Origin: Gracilibacillus kekensis
GTDB taxonomy: Bacteria; Bacillota; Bacilli; Bacillales; Amphibacillaceae
Length of the DNA: 64,000 bases
Reading direction: 5' to 3'
Assembly: GCF_900143085.1 (NCBI RefSeq)
Contig: NZ_FRCZ01000006.1
Span: 105,456 to 169,455 of the forward strand
In this document: piece after piece, positions 59,391-64,000 of the stretch
How the letters are laid out: each line of letters opens with the position of its first letter
Numbering within the stretch: position 1 is the first letter of the stretch
The notes under the pieces: model-generated
The model's input: only the letters and a program-made list of their open reading frames with translations
Databases searched by the model: none
What the model was told of the DNA's origin: nothing
Made by a program: the position numbers and the translations under genes

Positions 59391-59845
59391 TATGATTCTC
59401 CTTTTTCTGATTTTTTGGATCGAATTGCATTAGTGGTTGCATGGTGTAATAAGGATAGAAGAATGGTTTTATCATCTTCACTCATACCTTCAGTAAGAAT
59501 GGAGGTCCATCCTGCCAAAATAGTTAAAATATCTTTTTTTAGTGATTGTGCTTTTTCAGTAACATACACTAAATTTTGTCTCCTATCGCCTGTACTTTCT
59601 TTTCTTATGATCAATTCTTCTTTTTCTAAATTTTGTATAGCACGTGTTGCAGTAGCTTTATCCACATAAAGTTGTTTGGAAAGCTCAAATTGCGTTACAC
59701 CTTCTTGTTGGTAGAGAAGCATTAAAAAATGCATTTGTGTCACACTGATCCCATAAGGTTTTAGCATGTTATTAATATGAATTTCAGAAGCACGGTTTAT
59801 TGTACTTATTAATTTTCCTACAGATCTATGTTGATTTTTGGACAT
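59390..59845 (-). CDS. MarR family transcriptional regulator
   Basis: 151 residues. Winged helix-turn-helix: GISVTQMHFLMLLYQQEGVTQFELSKQLYVDKATATRAIQNLEKEELI, then the wing RKESTGDRRQNLVYVT and dimerisation helices. AAGGAGGG precedes ATG 59845. Two copies of a 16-base palindrome upstream are its probable operators, giving autoregulation and control of the pump gene downstream. Confidence 0.93.
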   Translation of the reverse strand: MSKNQHRSVGKLISTINRASEIHINNMLKPYGISVTQMHFLMLLYQQEGVTQFELSKQLYVDKATATRAIQNLEKEELIIRKESTGDRRQNLVYVTEKAQSLKKDILTILAGWTSILTEGMSEDDKTILLSLLHHATTNAIRSKKSEKGES

Positions 59846-59866
59846 TCTATTTCCCTCCTTGAATTT

Positions 59867-59920
59867 AGTTGCGTATGCAACTTAGTAACAGTATAAAACA
59901 TTATAGTTGCGAATGCAACT
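59867..59920. promoter_or_regulatory. Duplicated MarR operator
   Basis: AGTTGCGTATGCAACT at 59867-59882 and AGTTGCGAATGCAACT at 59905-59920 are palindromes differing by one base, centres 38 bases apart. They flank the probable marR promoter. The next 430 bases hold only a dehydrogenase remnant and the BCCT promoter. Confidence 0.85.
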
Positions 59921-60095
59921 AATATTTTTCTTTAACATTTTATAAATTTACTGATAGTCTGAAGTTGATCTTTAATTGCTATATCAGACCGTTACCACAT
60001 CTTAGTTTATACATTTTTGTCAGGGGTAGAAGGGATGTAAAGGGAAATCTTTAACATAAGATAATCCTTTATTTTTTTGAGATTTTAAAGAGAGG

Positions 60096-60215
60096 ATGAA
60101 AGAAGATGTGAGAGCCGTAACTTGCCAAGAGAAAGATCAAGTGAAAGTAAAAGATATGCAAGCGCCGTCCATTCAGGAAAAAGATGATATGATTGTACGA
60201 ATAACTGTATTCTAA
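60096..60215 (+). pseudogene. N-terminal remnant of a zinc-dependent alcohol dehydrogenase
   Basis: 39 codons after AGAGAGG: MKEDVRAVTCQEKDQVKVKD, then QAPSIQEKDDMIVRIT. This matches the first strand region of medium-chain (FDH-like) alcohol dehydrogenases. The frame then stops where the zinc-binding CGSDLH motif should follow. Remainder of the gene is absent. Confidence 0.6.
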
Positions 60216-60290
60216 TGTCATGTATGGATCAGATAAAACAACAAATGCTAAAAGATAGCGTTATTTTTATCAGATTATGTCGATTTGTGT

Positions 60291-60319
60291 TTGATATTTT
60301 ATTGCTTATCGTCGATAAT
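60291..60319 (+). promoter_or_regulatory. Promoter of the BCCT gene
   Basis: TTGATA at 60291-60296 and GATAAT at 60314-60319 with a 17-base spacer. Confidence 0.6.
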
Positions 60320-60353
60320 ATAATCGTTTAAAAAAATGATTTGAGGTGGAATT

Positions 60354-61859
60354 GTGAGAGGAAATAGATCTGTATTTTGGATTTCACTTTCTATTTGTGC
60401 AGTACTTGTCATATGGGGAGTAATTAATCCTGAACATCTAAAAGATACGACATCAACTATTACTACATACATTTCCGAAGTTTTTGGTTGGTATTATCTA
60501 ATCACTATTATGCTATTTCTGGCTTTTTGTATTTATCTTATTTTTTCACGCTTTGGCAATATTAAATTAGGAAAAGAGAACGATACGCCAGATTATAGTT
60601 TATCTTCATGGTTTGCTATGTTATTTAGTGCAGGAATGGGAATGGGACTGGTTTTTTGGACGACAGCCGAACCAATTTCTCATGCATTTAAAAGTACACC
60701 AGGGGCTGAGCCTGGCTCTGGAGAAGCGATCAAGCAGTCGCTTCAGTATTCCTTTTTTCATTGGGGGATACATGCCTGGGCAGTGTACGGAGTAGTAGCG
60801 CTATCTTTGGCATATTTTAAATTTCGATATGATCGGCCTGGATTAATTAGTGCAACATTAATACCGATTCTAGGTGAAAAAAGTATGAAGGGTGTAGCTG
60901 GGAAAATCATAGATATTTTAGCGATCTTTGCCACTGTGGTTGGTGTTGCCTCGACACTTGGTTTTGGTTCCGCGCAAATTAACGGTGGGCTTTCCTATCT
61001 ATTTAACACCCCTAATACCTTTAGTATGCAGCTGCTTATTTTAGCTGTTGCGACACTACTATTTATTATATCTGCCTGGTCCGGGATTGGCAGAGGTATT
61101 AAATATTTGAGTAATATTAATATGGGATTGGGCTTTGCTTTATTACTATTATTATTTGCAGTAGGTCCGACGTTATATATCTTAAATATGTTCACTTCCA
61201 CTCTGGGAAGTTATATTGCAAACTTTTTTGAAATGAGTTTCCGTATCTCCCCGCTGAATGATAAAGGACGTACCTGGATTGATAATTGGACGATCTTCTA
61301 TTGGGCATGGTGGATTTCCTGGGCGCCGTTTGTTGGTATATTTATCGCAAGAATATCCAAGGGTCGTACGATAAAAGAATTTATGATGGGTGTTCTTTTT
61401 GTACCTGCTCTCGTCTGCTTTGTCTTTTTTTCGGTCTTTGGCGTATCAGCGTTAAATATTGAGCAAAATGGAATAGATGTAATCTCTAATTATTCACTGG
61501 AGACAACTACATTTGGAGTTTTACAGCATTATCCATTAGGCACGTTAATGTCTATGATAACTATTATAGTGATTGCTATCTTTTTTATTACTTCTGCAGA
61601 CTCAGCTACATTTGTCTTAGGAATGTTAAGTACTAACGGGTCTATCAATCCTCCCAGTTCAATTAAAATTACTTGGGGACTAGCAATGTCTGCTATGGCT
61701 GCCATTATCGTATATTTTGGTGGTACACAAGGGTTACAGAATATGTTAATAATTGCGGCTTTACCGTTTTCTATTATTATGTTTTTAATGATAGTGTCCT
61801 TTTACAAAATGGCTAGGCTTGAAGTAGAGAAAAAGAAAAAGCCAAAAAGACATAAATAA
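60354..61859 (+). CDS. BCCT family glycine betaine/choline transporter
   Basis: 501 residues, 12 spans, close to OpuD length. The family signature with the aromatic box region is AMLFSAGMGMGLVFWTTAEPI (residue 85 onward), then the G-x-G-x stretch and WTIFYWAWWISWAPFVGIFIARISKGR near residue 305. Sodium-coupled uptake of betaine-type osmolytes; supports a salt-tolerant lifestyle. GTG 60354 follows GAGGTGG. The basic C-terminal tail (KKKKPKRHK) is typical of osmosensing domains. Confidence 0.93.
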   Translation: MRGNRSVFWISLSICAVLVIWGVINPEHLKDTTSTITTYISEVFGWYYLITIMLFLAFCIYLIFSRFGNIKLGKENDTPDYSLSSWFAMLFSAGMGMGLVFWTTAEPISHAFKSTPGAEPGSGEAIKQSLQYSFFHWGIHAWAVYGVVALSLAYFKFRYDRPGLISATLIPILGEKSMKGVAGKIIDILAIFATVVGVASTLGFGSAQINGGLSYLFNTPNTFSMQLLILAVATLLFIISAWSGIGRGIKYLSNINMGLGFALLLLLFAVGPTLYILNMFTSTLGSYIANFFEMSFRISPLNDKGRTWIDNWTIFYWAWWISWAPFVGIFIARISKGRTIKEFMMGVLFVPALVCFVFFSVFGVSALNIEQNGIDVISNYSLETTTFGVLQHYPLGTLMSMITIIVIAIFFITSADSATFVLGMLSTNGSINPPSSIKITWGLAMSAMAAIIVYFGGTQGLQNMLIIAALPFSIIMFLMIVSFYKMARLEVEKKKKPKRHK

Positions 61860-61860
61860 T

Positions 61861-61920
61861 TTGCTGCTTCCAAATAATACTTGCTATTCCAAACATTATA
61901 TGCTATTCTAAGTAAGAATT
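61861..61920 (+). repeat. Short 20-bp tandem repeat after the BCCT gene
   Basis: TGCTGCTTCCAAATAAT, TGCTATTCCAAACATTA and TGCTATTCTAAGTAA start at 61862, 61882 and 61901: three degenerate units of 19-20 bases directly after the stop codon. Resembles a worn version of the purF-purM array in layout, not in sequence. Confidence 0.5.
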
Positions 61921-62040
61921 ATTTTTGTTCGGTATTGGTCTGAGAGGTAAGAATAACTTTGACACATTTCACCTTTTATCTAGATTGAGCAATAATAGTA
62001 TTAAATTGTGGAAACATGATCCACATAGGAGGAAACAAAT

Positions 62041-62241
62041 ATGCAACAAGGTACAGTAAAATGGTTTAACGCAGATAAAGGTTTCGGTTTTATCGAAGTA
62101 GAAGGTGGAGAAGATTTATTCGTACATTTCTCAGCTATTCAAGGTGACGGATTTAAAACATTAGATGAAGGTCAAGCAGTTAGCTTTGACGTAGAAGAAG
62201 GTCAACGTGGACCTCAAGCTACAAATGTTAATAAAGCATAA
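62041..62241 (+). CDS. Cold shock protein (CspA family)
   Basis: 66-residue single-domain RNA chaperone. RNP1 KGFGFIEV and RNP2 LFVHFSAI are intact. AGGAGG precedes ATG 62041. Terminator follows at once, so it is monocistronic. It lies next to the RNA helicase gene dbpA. Confidence 0.97.
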   Translation: MQQGTVKWFNADKGFGFIEVEGGEDLFVHFSAIQGDGFKTLDEGQAVSFDVEEGQRGPQATNVNKA

Positions 62242-62246
62242 TTTCC

Positions 62247-62280
62247 AAAGGGCTCTTATATAGAGTCCTTTTTCTTTTTT
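62247..62280 (+). terminator. Terminator after the cold shock gene
   Basis: AAAGGGCTCT and AGAGTCCTTT form a short stem followed by a long T-rich run. Confidence 0.88.
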
Positions 62281-62358
62281 TCTAGGATCATACTGTAGAA
62301 TATGATTCATTGTCTACGTAAATAGTATAGGTAAAATTAAAATAAATGAGGTATAGTA

Positions 62359-63798
62359 ATGGAAGAAAATTTTAAAAGTTATCATTTAAGTGATCAAGTA
62401 AATAAAGCACTTGATGTATTAAAATATAATGTGCCTACAAACGTTCAAAGTGAAGTCATCCCTAAATTACTTAAAAATCAAGATTTAATTGTAAAGTCGC
62501 AAACAGGAAGTGGCAAGACTGCAGCTTTTGCTATCCCAATCTGTGAGAAAATCACCTGGGAAGAAAATAAACCACAAGCATTAGTGCTAACACCAACAAG
62601 AGAACTAGCGGCACAAGTAAGAGAAGATATAACCAATATCGGCAGATTCAAACGTATAAAAGCATTAGCCGTTTATGGAAAAGAACCTTTTTCTTTTCAA
62701 AAAGAAGAACTAAACCAAAAAACACATGTAGTGGTAGGTACACCAGGGCGAGTAACAGATCATATCGAGCAGGGGACACTACACTTAGAGGATATTAAGT
62801 ATCTTGTTATTGATGAAGCAGATGAAATGCTGAAGATGGGCTTTATCGATGAAGTGGAAGCCATCATGGAAAAGCTACCATTGAACAGAGTAACAAATGT
62901 GTATTCTGCTACCTTACCAATACAAATTGAGAAGCTTTGCGAAAAACATATGCAAGATCCAATAAAAGTGGAAATAACTAATGAAGTTACAACTACAAAT
63001 ATTGAACACAATCTTTTTGAAGTTAAAAAAGAACTAAAAATGGAATTGCTCAAAGATTTGACCGTTATTGAAAATCCGGATAGTTGTATCATTTTTTGCA
63101 ATACCCAAGAACAAGTAGACGATGTATCGACCGAATTGGAGCAATCAGGTTACCCGTGTGACCAAATTCATGGTGGACTGGAGCAAGAACAACGATTTGC
63201 TGTGATGGATGGTTTTAAGTCAGGTGCGTTTCGTTATCTTATTGCAACAGATGTAGCGGCACGAGGCATTGATGTAGATAATGTCTCACTTGTTATTAAC
63301 TTCGATGTACCAAGGGAAAAAGAAGGTTACGTTCACCGAACAGGGAGAACAGGCCGTGCGGGTAACAAAGGAAAAGCGATCACTTTTGCAGATCATTATG
63401 AAGAGAAATATTTACGTCCAATTGAAAATTATATTGGTTTTGAACTCCATAAAAAAGAGATGCCATCTAAAGAAGAAGTTAGCAACGCTAAATCAGCTTT
63501 CGATGAAAAAATGAAAGAACGCCGTATTGTAAAGAATAATAAAAGTGCACGAATCAATCAAGATATTATGAAATTACATTTTAATGCTGGTAAGAAGAAA
63601 AAAATAAGGGTGATCGATCTTGTTGGAACTATTTCCAATATCCCTAATGTAACAGCAGATGATATCGGAATTATCTCGATTAAAGACAACTGGTCTTATG
63701 TGGATATTTTGAATGGTAAAGGATCACTAGTTTTAGAAGCAATGGAACATACAAAAGTAAAAGGGAAACAGTTGAAAGTAAGTAAAGCAAAGAAATAG
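62359..63798 (+). CDS. dbpA: DEAD-box RNA helicase DbpA (YxiN)
   Basis: 479 residues. Q motif region [11 protein letters not shown], motif [11 protein letters not shown], Ia PTREL, II DEAD in [19 protein letters not shown], then [11 protein letters not shown] and [10 protein letters not shown]. The last 75 residues ([28 protein letters not shown]) are the DbpA RNA-binding domain that recognises hairpin 92 of 23S rRNA. It acts in large-subunit assembly. Length equals B. subtilis YxiN. Confidence 0.97.
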   Translation: MEENFKSYHLSDQVNKALDVLKYNVPTNVQSEVIPKLLKNQDLIVKSQTGSGKTAAFAIPICEKITWEENKPQALVLTPTRELAAQVREDITNIGRFKRIKALAVYGKEPFSFQKEELNQKTHVVVGTPGRVTDHIEQGTLHLEDIKYLVIDEADEMLKMGFIDEVEAIMEKLPLNRVTNVYSATLPIQIEKLCEKHMQDPIKVEITNEVTTTNIEHNLFEVKKELKMELLKDLTVIENPDSCIIFCNTQEQVDDVSTELEQSGYPCDQIHGGLEQEQRFAVMDGFKSGAFRYLIATDVAARGIDVDNVSLVINFDVPREKEGYVHRTGRTGRAGNKGKAITFADHYEEKYLRPIENYIGFELHKKEMPSKEEVSNAKSAFDEKMKERRIVKNNKSARINQDIMKLHFNAGKKKKIRVIDLVGTISNIPNVTADDIGIISIKDNWSYVDILNGKGSLVLEAMEHTKVKGKQLKVSKAKK

Positions 63799-63846
63799 AG
63801 TTATGTTTTTTTGACACTACCTATATTAGATGAACAGTTAACAGGT

Positions 63847-63890
63847 AACAGGTAACGAAAGAATAGTTACCTGTTGTTTGTTGTTTTAGT
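63847..63890 (+). terminator. Hairpin after dbpA
   Basis: AACAGGTAAC and GTTACCTGTT form a 10-bp stem with 9-base loop and a GT-rich tail (GTTTGTTGTTTTAG). AACAGGTAAC-like sequence is duplicated just upstream. Confidence 0.7.
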
Positions 63891-63924
63891 TTTTTTAGCA
63901 AAAGTCATCGATATTTCAACTGAG

Positions 63925-64000
63925 ATTATCGTAAAAAATGCCGACGAGGGAGACTCTCATCGGCAAACCAGCAGTGATTATTGTAGGAAATGCCGACGAG
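63925..64000 (+). repeat. 52-bp tandem array of imperfect dyads (family C), cut by window end
   Basis: GATTAT followed by TGCCGACGAG begins at 63925 and again at 63977, 52 bases apart. The unit holds a 27-base dyad, TGCCGACGAG with CTCATCGGCA, plus a spacer of about 25 bases. The second unit is truncated by the window edge. Confidence 0.75.

Overview
The window is chromosomal DNA of a low-GC, Gram-positive, spore-former-type bacterium of the Bacillaceae. The evidence is AGGAGG-like ribosome binding sites, frequent TTG/GTG starts, sigma-A promoters, cre and PurR-type sites, and a gene order that follows the Bacillus subtilis yebE-yebG-purEKBCSQLFMNHD ... yerA-yerB-yerC ... pcrB-pcrA-ligA-yerH-gatCAB-dagK-rlmCD region. 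A BCCT osmolyte transporter and plant cell-wall enzymes fit a halotolerant Gracilibacillus-like genus; the genus is inference only.

Layout. 1-1000: 5' end of a small heat-shock-like gene on the minus strand, then yebE and yebG. 950-14340: complete de novo purine operon behind PurR-type boxes, a guanine-class riboswitch with terminator, and a folded repeat element in the leader; a 21-bp tandem array sits between purF and purM. 14450-19240: catE-like dioxygenase with a DUF24-MarR-type operator, two Asp-box/membrane proteins, DUF2252 and moaB. 19270-23640: decayed nucleotidyltransferase locus, moaC, modAB (no modC) and adenine deaminase. 23700-31620: yerB, yerC, then a block where yerD sits in B. 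subtilis, with an oxidoreductase, ahpCF behind a PerR-like box, an Fnr-box-driven NarK fused to a PAS domain, and a NERD protein. 31745-44600: pcrB-pcrA-ligA-camS, gatCAB, dagK and rlmCD. 44680-63800: accessory region with a TetR-controlled pair, a xylan/pectin-degrading set carrying cre sites (GH11 xylanase, PL1 pectate lyase, PL11 rhamnogalacturonan lyase), a TPR-GTPase, gene remnants, a MarR-controlled MFS pump, BCCT, cold-shock protein and DbpA helicase.

How the genes work together. Moco synthesis (moaB, moaC), molybdate uptake (modAB) and Fnr-boxed NarK all point to anaerobic nitrate respiration. Xylanase and pectinases look like one catabolite-repressed regulon.

Most unusual feature. 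Intergenic spaces carry several sequence-unrelated tandem arrays. Three of them (26.27, 31.38 and 63.92 kb) share a 51-52 bp period built from a 27-32 bp imperfect dyad plus a 20-25 bp variable spacer. A pair of inverted structured elements at 41.4-41.87 kb shows compensatory base changes between its copies. These look like families of structured intergenic repeats. No tRNA, rRNA, complete transposon or bona fide CRISPR was found.
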